Shown here: piece by piece, positions 1 through 7,279 of the stretch
How the letters are laid out: every line of letters starts with the position of its first letter
Numbering within the stretch: the stretch's first letter is position 1
NCBI GenBank assembly: GCA_007117675.1
Contig: SKGB01000050.1
Span: 1 to 24,716, forward strand
Source of the DNA: Candidatus Nomurabacteria bacterium
Lineage (GTDB): Bacteria; Patescibacteriota; Minisyncoccia; Phycocordibacterales; CSBR16-119
DNA: 24,716 bases
Direction: 5' to 3'
Made by a program: the position numbers and the translations under genes
The notes under the pieces: model-generated
Database searches by the model: none
Seen by the model: only the letters and a program-made list of their open reading frames with translations
What the model was told of the DNA's origin: nothing

Positions 1-204
1 CTTGCGGGAGTTATTGACTCGGGATTTCGAGGGGAAATTCAAATAGGGGTGGTGAATCTTGGGCAAGAAGTGTACGCCTTTGAAAAAGGAGCTAAAGTTG
101 CACAGATTTTGGTACAGCTAATAGCCACTGCGGAAATTCAAGAGGTTGAAGACCTTTCTGAAACTTCGCGAGGGGAAGGAGGCTTTGGAAGTACAGGAAT
201 ATAA
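1..204 (+). CDS. dut: dUTP diphosphatase, C-terminal part
   Basis: Frame 1 is open from the window edge to TAA at 202-204 (67 codons), so the 5' part is missing. The visible part has the three C-terminal motifs of trimeric dUTPases: motif 3 as AGVIDSGFRGE (residues 2-12 of the fragment, with the catalytic-type Asp), motif 4 as KGAKVAQILV, and the flexible motif 5 RGEGGFGSTG that closes over the active site. The family hydrolyses dUTP to dUMP and pyrophosphate in the cytosol, which keeps uracil out of DNA and supplies the dTMP precursor. A hairpin terminator follows directly. The identity is secure; only the N-terminal half cannot be checked. Confidence 0.93.
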   Translation, partial: LAGVIDSGFRGEIQIGVVNLGQEVYAFEKGAKVAQILVQLIATAEIQEVEDLSETSRGEGGFGSTGI

Positions 205-235
205 AAGCGGAGCTGTTGACCCCGCTTTTTTTCTT
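203..235 (+). terminator. Rho-independent terminator after dut
   Basis: The arms AAAAGCGG (203-210) and CCGCTTTT (222-229) form an 8 bp stem with an 11 nt loop, followed by a T-rich run to about 233. The stem begins inside the dut stop codon, which shows how tightly the intergenic region is packed. Confidence 0.8.
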
Positions 236-248
236 TGTATTTTTCAGG

Positions 249-254
249 TATAGT
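249..254 (+). promoter_or_regulatory. -10 element of argS, leaderless arrangement
   Basis: TATAGT lies 6 nt before the argS ATG. With normal -10 to start-site spacing, transcription would begin at or next to the ATG. I see no convincing -35 box at the right distance and no Shine-Dalgarno sequence. Confidence 0.5.
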
Positions 255-260
255 AGAGCC

Positions 261-1949
261 ATGTTTGAGACTATTTCAAAACTTCAAAATGCTATTCAAA
301 ATATTTTCACACAGATTGGATTTTCTGATGTGGAGGTTTCTTTTGAGCGTCCTGCTGACATGTCTCATGGAGATGTGTCTACAAATGTTGCAATGCGTTA
401 TGGGAAAATTTTAGGAAAAAATCCAAAAGAATTAGCTGACTTTGTCGTACAAGAACTTGGCGATTTTGAACAAATTAGAGACATTTCTGTTGCTGGTCCT
501 GGGTTTATCAATATTGCATTCAAGGATAGTTTTTTTCAAAAAGAAATTAAAGGTATTGATGAAAACACTGGAAAGCTTAGCGTTCACAAGGGAGAGAAAA
601 TTCTTGTTGAACATTCAAGTCCAAATTTGTTCAAGTCATTTCATATTGGTCATGTGATGAATAATACTGTGGGGGAGTCGATTGTGCGTCTCGCAGAGTT
701 TTCGGGAGCAGATGTCACAAGGGTGTCGTACCCTTCGGATGTGTCTCTTGGGATAGGAAAGGCTGTGTGGGCTTTGTTGCAAGATGGCGCTGAAAAGCTT
801 GATACTTTTTCAAGTATTTCAGAAAAGCTGACCTACATGGGTGAGTGCTATGTGAAAGGAAACAAAGCTTTTGAAGAAAACGAACAAGCACAAAGAGAAA
901 TTCGAGACATCACAAAAAAAATATATGCAAAGGAGAAAGGTCTTGAGTGGGATGCCTATGAAAAAGGAAAAGATATTAATCTTGAATATTTCAAAACTGA
1001 AACAACACGACTCGGGTCACGGTTTGATGCTTTTATATATGAATCAGAAGCTGGTGTTGTCGGAAAAAAGATTGTAGAGGAATATATAGGGAAGGTGTTT
1101 GAACACTCTGATGGAGCGATTATTTTTGATGGAGAAAAGCGAGGCCTCCACACAAGAGTGTTTGTAAACAGTGAAGGTAACGCAACATACGAAGCCAAAG
1201 ATATTGGGCTTTTGGATATTAAGTTTGAAAAGTTCGATCCAGACCTTTCGATTCTCATTACCGACGTGGAGCAAGGTCCCTACTACAAGGTGGTACTTGA
1301 GGCTGCGGGGGAGATACGTAAAGAGTGGAAAGAAAAAACAATCCACCGAAAACACGGAAGAATGACTTTCAAGGGAAAGAAAATGTCTTCACGTCTTGGG
1401 GGTGTACCGCTTGCGAGTGAGGTTTTGGAAACGGTGGGAGATGAAGCCCGAGAGCGAATGGAAGATACTTCTGACCTGAAAAAAATTGATACCATTGCTA
1501 TTGCAGCGCTTAAGTTTTCGATATTGAAAGCAATGGCTGGAAAAAATATTGATTTTGATCCAGAAACCTCACTTTCTTTTGAGGGGGATTCTGGTCCGTA
1601 CCTTTTGTATACCTATGTGCGATGTAACTCTATCTTAGAAAAAGCAAAAAAGTCTGGTTTTGTTCCTGAGGCAAAGCCAAGCAGTGAGTGGACTGCTTCA
1701 AGTCTAGAAAAAATATTGTGTCGTTTTTCTGAAGAAGTGGAAACATCTATCAAGGCTTGGGAGCCTCACCATGTTTCTCAATACTTGCTTACTCTTGCTC
1801 GAGAATACAACTCTTGGTATGCGTCTACAAAAATTCTTGATGAAAACAATTCAAACCTTGCGTGGAATTTATGGGTTGTGCAGTCTGTGATGCATGTTTT
1901 GAAAAATGGATTGTATTGTCTTGGAATTGAGACGGTGGAGAGGATGTAG
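261..1949 (+). CDS. argS: Arginyl-tRNA synthetase
   Basis: Class I synthetase of 562 residues that charges tRNA-Arg with arginine using ATP in the cytosol. The N-terminal tRNA D-loop-binding domain is seen at about residues 1-95. The adenylate-binding HIGH motif is exact (FHIGH, residues 127-131), and the second signature is KMSSR (374-378). The alpha-helical DALR-type anticodon-binding domain fills the last ~120 residues. The frame extends upstream to 216, but that extension is hydrophobic, overlaps the dut terminator and does not resemble ArgRS. The ATG at 261 gives the normal N-terminus and sits 6 nt after a -10 box. It ends with TAG. A bidirectional terminator separates it from a convergent small gene. 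Confidence 0.95.
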   Translation: MFETISKLQNAIQNIFTQIGFSDVEVSFERPADMSHGDVSTNVAMRYGKILGKNPKELADFVVQELGDFEQIRDISVAGPGFINIAFKDSFFQKEIKGIDENTGKLSVHKGEKILVEHSSPNLFKSFHIGHVMNNTVGESIVRLAEFSGADVTRVSYPSDVSLGIGKAVWALLQDGAEKLDTFSSISEKLTYMGECYVKGNKAFEENEQAQREIRDITKKIYAKEKGLEWDAYEKGKDINLEYFKTETTRLGSRFDAFIYESEAGVVGKKIVEEYIGKVFEHSDGAIIFDGEKRGLHTRVFVNSEGNATYEAKDIGLLDIKFEKFDPDLSILITDVEQGPYYKVVLEAAGEIRKEWKEKTIHRKHGRMTFKGKKMSSRLGGVPLASEVLETVGDEARERMEDTSDLKKIDTIAIAALKFSILKAMAGKNIDFDPETSLSFEGDSGPYLLYTYVRCNSILEKAKKSGFVPEAKPSSEWTASSLEKILCRFSEEVETSIKAWEPHHVSQYLLTLAREYNSWYASTKILDENNSNLAWNLWVVQSVMHVLKNGLYCLGIETVERM

Positions 1950-1966
1950 TAATTATAAAATAAAAA

Positions 1967-1996
1967 TAGCAGTGCCAAATGGCACTGCTATGTTGT
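1967..1996. terminator. Bidirectional terminator between argS and the convergent small gene
   Basis: A perfect 10 bp stem, TAGCAGTGCC (1967-1976) and GGCACTGCTA (1981-1990), encloses an AAAT loop. On the minus strand it is followed by TTTTTATTTTAT, a good U-tract for the gene ending at 1998. On the plus strand the run TGTTGTTTT is weaker but could serve argS. Confidence 0.8.
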
Positions 1997-1997
1997 T

Positions 1998-2321
1998 TTA
2001 CATATTTTTTTCGAGCATGGCTCTGATTTTTCCTTCAAATCGCTTGAGCGTTTCGTCGGTAATTTTTTTAGAGAAAACAACTTTCCAGTTCCTTGCTTTC
2101 ATTTTTTGCATACACACATTTATGTTTGTCACTAAGACAAACGGATCTTTTCCACGATTTTTATCAAAAAAAATCGCTTGCGTGTAGAATGTTCCGTTGT
2201 AAACAGCGAGGTAGGCTCTTTCTGTTGCTGGAACGTAGATCTGGTGAATCTCATTGCTACAACAAGGTTGCTTTGTTGTAGTTACAGCGTTGTGAGTAGG
2301 GGTGGGATTTTGGTTGATCAT
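1998..2321 (-). CDS. Small hypothetical protein
   Basis: An open frame of 107 residues from ATG at 2321 to TAA. I do not recognise the family. The N-terminus (MINQNPTPTHN) looks disordered. A compact domain follows with mixed beta/alpha character (YLAVYNGTFYTQAIFFD, then a helical KKITDETLKRFEGKIRAML). It has no signal peptide or membrane segment, so it is probably cytosolic. An in-frame ATG 11 codons upstream (2354) would add a hydrophobic stretch. I prefer 2321 because a -10-like TAATAT (2330-2335) lies 8 nt before it. Its own terminator and promoter-like box support a real gene. Function unknown. Confidence 0.6.
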   Translation of the reverse strand: MINQNPTPTHNAVTTTKQPCCSNEIHQIYVPATERAYLAVYNGTFYTQAIFFDKNRGKDPFVLVTNINVCMQKMKARNWKVVFSKKITDETLKRFEGKIRAMLEKNM

Positions 2322-2385
2322 AAAGAACAATATTAAAGGTTCAAAAAATATCATACTACATATATCTTATTTTGTAAAATCATAT

Positions 2386-2413
2386 AAAAAAACGACCCGC
2401 CAAAAGCGGGTCG
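2386..2413 (-). terminator. Terminator of the minus-strand gene ending at 2433
   Basis: The arms CGACCCGC (2393-2400) and GCGGGTCG (2406-2413) form an 8 bp GC-rich stem with a 5 nt loop. Read on the minus strand, they are followed by TTTTTTT. Confidence 0.85.
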
Positions 2414-2432
2414 CTGAATGCCTTAGGGTGGC

Positions 2433-2783
2433 TTACTTCATTTCTACCAAAGACTCCAAAAAAGGTTGCTGTGTATGCGGTTTTTGGTAATCGGCAAGGT
2501 CCACTGTTTCCGAAGTTTGTTTTTTTGGTTTCGGAGCAGTTTCCTGCATAAACAGTTCAACCATGTAGGGTTGTGGATCTACCTCTTGGTAGTTCGGCCA
2601 TTTCTTGAGGCCGTCTTTGCGTTTTTCTTCGGCGTTTACAACAATTCTATAAACTTCTCGAGTTTTTGAGTTGAGAAACACTCCTTTTCCAAACGCTTTT
2701 CCATTCTTGCCTTTTTGAAAGACGAAGAAGTCCCCCTTTGGGGTTCTGGTGCACCTGATGTGCGGTTGAATTTGTTTTGCCAT
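2433..2783 (-). CDS. Small hypothetical basic protein
   Basis: 116 residues from ATG at 2783 to TAA. The N-terminal half is Lys/Arg/Gly-rich with alternating beta-type strands (FFVFQKGKNGKAF, then GVFLNSKTREVYRIVV). The C-terminal third is a Pro/Gln/Glu-rich, probably disordered tail. There is no signal peptide or membrane helix. It has its own strong terminator and lies divergently from the ileS T-box leader. A TTGACT box on the minus strand (plus-strand 2837-2842) may be its -35. I cannot assign a function. The basic beta-rich half could bind nucleic acid, but that is inference from composition only. Confidence 0.6.
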   Translation of the reverse strand: MAKQIQPHIRCTRTPKGDFFVFQKGKNGKAFGKGVFLNSKTREVYRIVVNAEEKRKDGLKKWPNYQEVDPQPYMVELFMQETAPKPKKQTSETVDLADYQKPHTQQPFLESLVEMK

Positions 2784-2847
2784 AATAAAAGAACAGTTTT
2801 AAAGTGAGATTACATAATAATACAATTTACAAAATAGTCAAGTTGTT

Positions 2848-2874
2848 TTGATTGTGTGTTTTATACTATATAAT
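2848..2874 (+). promoter_or_regulatory. Promoter of the ileS T-box transcript
   Basis: TATAAT (2869-2874, exact consensus -10) is preceded by TTGATT (2848-2853) with a 15 nt spacer, a little short. An overlapping TATACT lies at 2862-2867. The predicted start near 2881 coincides with the start of the structured leader. Confidence 0.6.
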
Positions 2875-2880
2875 ACTAAG

Positions 2881-3112
2881 TAAGCATTGACGGAGCCAAT
2901 CACTCCTGAGCTTTGAGAAGAACCCTTCGGTTCACTTCGCTCTCTCAGGGCGAGCCCGATGGAAGTAGAACTCAACGGGTAAGCCCGTTATAGCTGTAAC
3001 AAGGTATAAATCAAGGTGGTACCGCGGATTCGACAAACTCACCGTAAACGTGTGTTTGAAAACTCGCCCTTGGAAATAAGTTTTTTACTTATTCCTGAGG
3101 GCGAGTTTTTTT
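2881..3112 (+). promoter_or_regulatory. T-box riboswitch leader of ileS (transcription attenuation)
   Basis: The hallmark T-box sequence AAGGTGGTACCGCG is at 3013-3026. TCAAGG (3011-3016) can pair with CCTTGG (3068-3073), and GCG (3024-3026) with the directly adjacent CGC (3065-3067). This leaves TGGTACC (3017-3023) as the bulge, which is the canonical antiterminator layout. TGGT matches an ACCA tRNA end, as expected for tRNA-Ile. The competing terminator pairs AAACTCGCCCT (3060-3070) with AGGGCGAGTTT (3098-3108), followed by a T-run. Upstream, the hairpin GGAG/CTCC (2892-2895/2903-2906) has loop CCAATCA, which contains the Ile codon ATC (2899-2901). A 6 bp stem CCTGAG/CTCAGG (2905-2910/2944-2949), an AGTA (2964-2967) and a hairpin AACGGG/CCCGTT (2974-2989) follow. 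Uncharged tRNA-Ile should favour readthrough into ileS. Confidence 0.9.
3060..3112 (+). terminator. Regulated terminator of the ileS T-box
   Basis: An 11 bp outer stem (3060-3070 with 3098-3108) and an inner AAATAAGT/ACTTATT-type helix precede a seven-T run (3106-3112). Its 5' arm contains the bases that also form the antiterminator, so the two folds are mutually exclusive. Confidence 0.88.
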
Positions 3113-3139
3113 ATTATCAATAATTATTGTCTAGTAACC

Positions 3140-6100
3140 ATGAACGAAGAACAAAATAACATGAGAACTAACGATTCGAAGGAATCTACTTCGGGCGTTT
3201 CGAAAAAATCACACGTTGCGTTAGCAGAAGAAAAAGTTTTGGCATTTTGGAAAGAAAAAAATATTTTTCAAAAGAGCCTCAAGAAAAATGAAGGAAATAA
3301 AGAATTTGTTTTTTTTGACGGTCCACCTTATGCAACAGGGCTTCCTCACTATGGGCATCTTTTGCCAGGAACAATCAAAGACGTAATTCCTCGATACAAA
3401 ACCATGCAAGGTTTGTATGTCCCTCGTCAGTGGGGTTGGGATTGTCACGGGCTACCTATCGAAAACCTTATTCAAAAAGAACTCAATCTTCCAACCAAGC
3501 AAGATGTTGTGGAGTATGGAATCGAAAAGTTCAACAAAGCTGCGCGTGACAGTGTTCTTCGGTATGAAAAAGATTGGAAGGAGTCCATTCCTCGAGTGGG
3601 GCGTTTTGTCGATATGGAAAATCCATACAAAACTATGGACTTGGAATATATGGAAAGCGTGTGGGCTGTCTTTAAAAATCTCCAAGAGAAAGGTTTGGTG
3701 TACAGGGGTTATAAATCAATGATGGTTTCTCCACCCCTTGAAACAGTGCTTTCAAATCAAGAGGTGAATATGGGAGGATACAAAGACATTACAGATATTT
3801 CTGTATATGCGAATTTCACTTTGACGAGCGGCTCATACAAAGGCGCGAATATGATTGCATGGACCACAACTCCGTGGACACTTCCCGGAAACGTGCTTTT
3901 GGCTGTGGGGGAAGAGATTGAATATTCAATAGTGTCTTGTAAAAATATTAAGTATGTCGTTGCGTCTTCTTTGTTGGAGGTTGTGTTTACCGATAAAGAG
4001 TGCCTTGTTGAAAAACAGATTTTTGGAAAAGACCTTATCGGTTTGACATACGAACCAGTATTTCCAATCTACAAAAACCATACAAATGCCTTTCGTGTAG
4101 TTCATGGAGACTTTGTGACAACTACTGACGGAACAGGAATCGTACATATTGCACCAGCTTTTGGTCAAGACGACTTGGAGATTGGGCAAAAAGAAAAGGT
4201 GGAGCCGATTCAGCATGTGAATATGAACGGACATTTTGTTCCAGAAGTAGAAAACTTTTTGGTTGAAGCTGGGTACGATGTAAAGGGTTGGGCTGTTCGA
4301 AACACGGAAAATCATCAGCATGTTGATATTGAAGTTGTTAAATATCTTGCGCGAAATGAAAAACTTTTTGCAAAGAAAAAATACACACATAGCTACCCCG
4401 TGTGTTGGCGAACAGACTGCCCCCTCATCAATTACGCGACAGAGTCGTGGTTTGTGAATGTTCAAAAGATAAAAAATAAACTTATTAAAAATAACCAAAA
4501 GACAAATTGGGTTCCTTCACATATTAAAGATGGTCGTTTTGGAAAGTGGCTCGAAGAGGTTCGTGACTGGTCTGTATCACGAGCGCGATTTTGGGGGACA
4601 CCCCTTCCTGTGTGGCAGTCTTCTGACGGTGAAAATTTATTCATAGGTTCCGTAGAGGAGCTTCGAAAATATTCAAGTGACGCCATTACAAAAATTATTT
4701 TTGTTCGACATGGTCAGGCTGAGCATAATGTTTTAAACATGTCTTCTTCAGCTCTTGATAAACATCCTCTTACAGATCTTGGGGAAAAGCAGGCTGCTGC
4801 AGCTGCTCAAAAACTTTTGAAAGAAAATGTTGATGTTGTGTATACCTCGCCTGTATTAAGAGCTCGGCAAACAGCGGAGTTCTTTACAAAAAAAGCAAAC
4901 ATGGAAATGCGTATTGATGACAGACTTATTGAAATCACAAGTGGTGAATGGGAAGAGACAACTCAAAATGATCCTCGTGTAAAAGCAGAGCGTGATGCAT
5001 ATAAAAATCTTCCAATACAAGAGCGGTATGTGTTTAAGCGTGGTAAAACAGGAGAGAGTTGGGAAGATTTAGATATTCGAACAGAATCATTTATTGAAGA
5101 TATTCTTGTAAAACATCCAGGGAAAACCATTGCGGTATTTTCACACCAAGGTACAGGATCTTCAATGTTAAAATATTTAAAACATTTATCAAACGAGGAG
5201 GCTGTTGATCAGGTGTTTCATAATCCAGCTATTACAGGAAATGCTGTGCCTGTGACAATCTATGTTGATACAAAAAGAGCTAGAGAGCTTGATATCCACC
5301 GTCCATATATTGATGATATTTCCATTGAAAAAAATGGTAAAAAATTTAATCGGGTAGAAGATGTGTTTGATGTGTGGTTTGACAGCGGGTCTATGCCGTA
5401 TGCCTCACATCATTATCCGTTTGATGATTCACGGTTTCAGCCAAAGAAAACTTTTTTTGGAAAAACAAAACGTTTTCCAGCAGATTTTGTGGCGGAGGGT
5501 CAAGATCAGACTCGTGGGTGGTTTTATGTCATGATGGTTTTGGCAACCGCTCAATTTGACCAGAATGCATTTAAGAATGTTATTGTGAACGGCCTCGTCT
5601 TAGCGGAAGACGGAAAGAAAATGTCAAAACGTCTTAAGAATTATCCAGATATGAGTGACATAATAAATACAGAAGGCGCTGACGCACTTCGGTTGTTCCT
5701 TATGGCGAGTCCTGCTGTTCATGCGGAAGATTTGAATTTCACAAAAAAAACAGTAAATGAAATTCAAAGCAAGGTGATGGGTCGACTCAGAAACTCTGTA
5801 AACTTTTATGAGATGTATAGCAATAACGAAGAGGCGTCTGCGGACAGTATGAATGTCTTGGACCTGTGGATTATTTCTCGACTATATGAAACAAACACTA
5901 CTATATCTGAGTCACTTGATGTCTATATGATAGATAAGGCTTCTCGTTCACTGTTTGACTTTGTTGATGATTTGTCGACATGGTACGTTCGTCGAAGTCG
6001 AGATCGGTTTAAAGGTGATGGGGAAGACAAGAAAAACGCTCTTTCAACAATGCGTTTTGTCTTGAAAGAATTCGCAAAGATTTCCGCACCCTTTGTGCCT

Positions 6101-6664
6101 TTTGTCGCTGAAGAAGTGTATCAAATAGTGAAAGAAGATTCAGATCCCGAATCTGTGCATTTATGTGATTGGGTAGAAGCTGGGTCTGTGAACAAGCATG
6201 TGTTGTCTTATATGCAAAAAACACAAGAGCTCTGTAGTGCTGCATTAGAAGCACGACAAAAATCTGGATTTAAGGTTCGGCAACCACTTGCGTCACTTAC
6301 GGTTTCTGACTATGTTCCGCAAGAGTATCAAGAAATAATTTTGGAAGAGGTGAATGTTAAAAATATCGTATTTGGAGAAACATTCGCTCTCGATAATAAT
6401 CTTACCGATGAATTAAAACTCGAAGGTTTGTATCGTGATGTTCTCCGTATTATCCAAGACCTTCGAAAGCGCAAAGATCTTAAACCAGAAGATTCTATTG
6501 AATTGGTAGTATCAAAAAACCTGACAAAGGTTATTGAAGTGTTTGGTACAGACTTGAAACAAAAGGCGGGAGTTTCTAATGTAGCATATTCCGATACGCA
6601 CACAGAAGAAGAATTGCATAGTATAGAAAATCAAAAATTTGGTATTAGTATTAGTTTTATCTAA
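3140..6664 (+). CDS. ileS: Isoleucyl-tRNA synthetase with an inserted histidine-phosphatase domain
   Basis: 1174 residues; charges tRNA-Ile. The HIGH-type motif is HYGH (70-73), inside the GLPHYGHLLPGTIKD context typical of the eukaryote/archaeal-like IleRS group. The editing (CP1) domain carries WTTTPWTLPGN (241-251), and KMSKR is at 827-831. A helical anticodon-binding domain follows. About 200 extra residues (roughly 514-715) interrupt the catalytic core between the WGTPLPVW strand and DVFDVWFDSGSMPYA. They form a complete histidine-phosphatase domain: RHG at 523-525, R574 in the LRARQTA motif, E598/G602/W604 and a second His, H669, in SHQG. The frame is intact throughout, so this is a fusion, not a frameshift. 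The 5' leader is a T-box. A slightly later ATG (codon 8) is possible. ileS heads a unit with recO (7 nt gap), the next gene and glyS. Confidence 0.96.
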   Translation: MNEEQNNMRTNDSKESTSGVSKKSHVALAEEKVLAFWKEKNIFQKSLKKNEGNKEFVFFDGPPYATGLPHYGHLLPGTIKDVIPRYKTMQGLYVPRQWGWDCHGLPIENLIQKELNLPTKQDVVEYGIEKFNKAARDSVLRYEKDWKESIPRVGRFVDMENPYKTMDLEYMESVWAVFKNLQEKGLVYRGYKSMMVSPPLETVLSNQEVNMGGYKDITDISVYANFTLTSGSYKGANMIAWTTTPWTLPGNVLLAVGEEIEYSIVSCKNIKYVVASSLLEVVFTDKECLVEKQIFGKDLIGLTYEPVFPIYKNHTNAFRVVHGDFVTTTDGTGIVHIAPAFGQDDLEIGQKEKVEPIQHVNMNGHFVPEVENFLVEAGYDVKGWAVRNTENHQHVDIEVVKYLARNEKLFAKKKYTHSYPVCWRTDCPLINYATESWFVNVQKIKNKLIKNNQKTNWVPSHIKDGRFGKWLEEVRDWSVSRARFWGTPLPVWQSSDGENLFIGSVEELRKYSSDAITKIIFVRHGQAEHNVLNMSSSALDKHPLTDLGEKQAAAAAQKLLKENVDVVYTSPVLRARQTAEFFTKKANMEMRIDDRLIEITSGEWEETTQNDPRVKAERDAYKNLPIQERYVFKRGKTGESWEDLDIRTESFIEDILVKHPGKTIAVFSHQGTGSSMLKYLKHLSNEEAVDQVFHNPAITGNAVPVTIYVDTKRARELDIHRPYIDDISIEKNGKKFNRVEDVFDVWFDSGSMPYASHHYPFDDSRFQPKKTFFGKTKRFPADFVAEGQDQTRGWFYVMMVLATAQFDQNAFKNVIVNGLVLAEDGKKMSKRLKNYPDMSDIINTEGADALRLFLMASPAVHAEDLNFTKKTVNEIQSKVMGRLRNSVNFYEMYSNNEEASADSMNVLDLWIISRLYETNTTISESLDVYMIDKASRSLFDFVDDLSTWYVRRSRDRFKGDGEDKKNALSTMRFVLKEFAKISAPFVPFVAEEVYQIVKEDSDPESVHLCDWVEAGSVNKHVLSYMQKTQELCSAALEARQKSGFKVRQPLASLTVSDYVPQEYQEIILEEVNVKNIVFGETFALDNNLTDELKLEGLYRDVLRIIQDLRKRKDLKPEDSIELVVSKNLTKVIEVFGTDLKQKAGVSNVAYSDTHTEEELHSIENQKFGISISFI

Positions 6665-6671
6665 CATATTT

Positions 6672-7256
6672 GTGCATACAATATATCAAACAAAAGCATG
6701 GATTATTGATTGTATTGATGTTGGTGAAGCCAATAAACTTTTTTGGTTGTTTACTGAAAAGTATGGCGTGCTCGTAGCATCTGCTCAAAGCGTAAGAACC
6801 ACAAAATCAAAGCTCAATCCGATATTGCAGTTATATTCTTTTTGCTTGGTTGAAGTTGTTCGAGGAAAAGATGTTTGGCGCATTACTAATGCCGTTCAGA
6901 TGGTTCATAAACCTTTTACGGAGTACCCTAAACACGCCCAACGAGTAATAGCGCGAATAGCACTGTTCCTGAAACGTTTATATATAGGTGAAGAGTCTGA
7001 CAATGTGTTATTTGGTTATGTGTCGCAATCTCTAGATGCATTGCAAGATTTTTTTGATAAAGATTCAATTAACGCTGTGGAGCTTTCTGTAACAATAATA
7101 ATACTCCATCGTCTAGGATACTGGGATGGTGAAAATACTATTGTGCACACATTTGAAAAACAGGGTTTTTCAAATTCACTTATTACGTATGTTTCAAAAA
7201 TATCATCACAGCTGCATCTTGAAATAGGTGAAGCTATTCAAGGGAGTCATCTCTAA
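6672..7256 (+). CDS. recO: DNA repair protein RecO (short form)
   Basis: RecO helps RecA load onto SSB-coated single-stranded DNA in the RecFOR pathway. The N-terminus reads as the RecO OB-fold (YQTKAWIIDCIDVGEANKLF, then LFTEKYGVLVASAQSVRTTKS). A helical C-terminal domain follows. I chose GTG at 6672 because it gives the family's usual start a few residues before the YxTKAxII strand. An ATG at 6639 lies inside ileS and adds an unrelated hydrophobic stretch. At 194 residues it is shorter than typical RecO (about 240), and I see no Cys4 zinc site in the C-terminal half. It starts 7 nt after ileS, so translation is probably coupled. ssb and recA also lie in this window. Confidence 0.78.
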   Translation: MHTIYQTKAWIIDCIDVGEANKLFWLFTEKYGVLVASAQSVRTTKSKLNPILQLYSFCLVEVVRGKDVWRITNAVQMVHKPFTEYPKHAQRVIARIALFLKRLYIGEESDNVLFGYVSQSLDALQDFFDKDSINAVELSVTIIILHRLGYWDGENTIVHTFEKQGFSNSLITYVSKISSQLHLEIGEAIQGSHL

Positions 7257-7264
7257 TTTTTTGC

Positions 7265-7270
7265 TATACT
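7265..7270 (+). promoter_or_regulatory. -10-like box before the anchored beta-sandwich gene
   Basis: TATACT lies 9 nt before the ATG at 7280, in the 23 nt gap after recO. There is no clear -35. It could give a leaderless internal transcript within the ileS unit. Confidence 0.4.
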
Positions 7271-7279
7271 AGATATATT

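Noticed and set aside
216..260. In-frame ATG at 216 as start of argS
   Set aside because: It adds a hydrophobic, Phe-rich stretch unlike ArgRS, lies inside the dut terminator and comes before the -10 box. ATG 261 fits the family.
4679..5284. Histidine-phosphatase block as a separate gene or a frameshifted pseudogene inside ileS
   Set aside because: The reading frame is continuous through both junctions, all synthetase motifs on both sides are present, and there is no start or stop signal at the block's borders.
6639..6671. ATG at 6639 as start of recO
   Set aside because: It overlaps the end of ileS and adds residues with no match to RecO. GTG 6672 gives the expected N-terminus.
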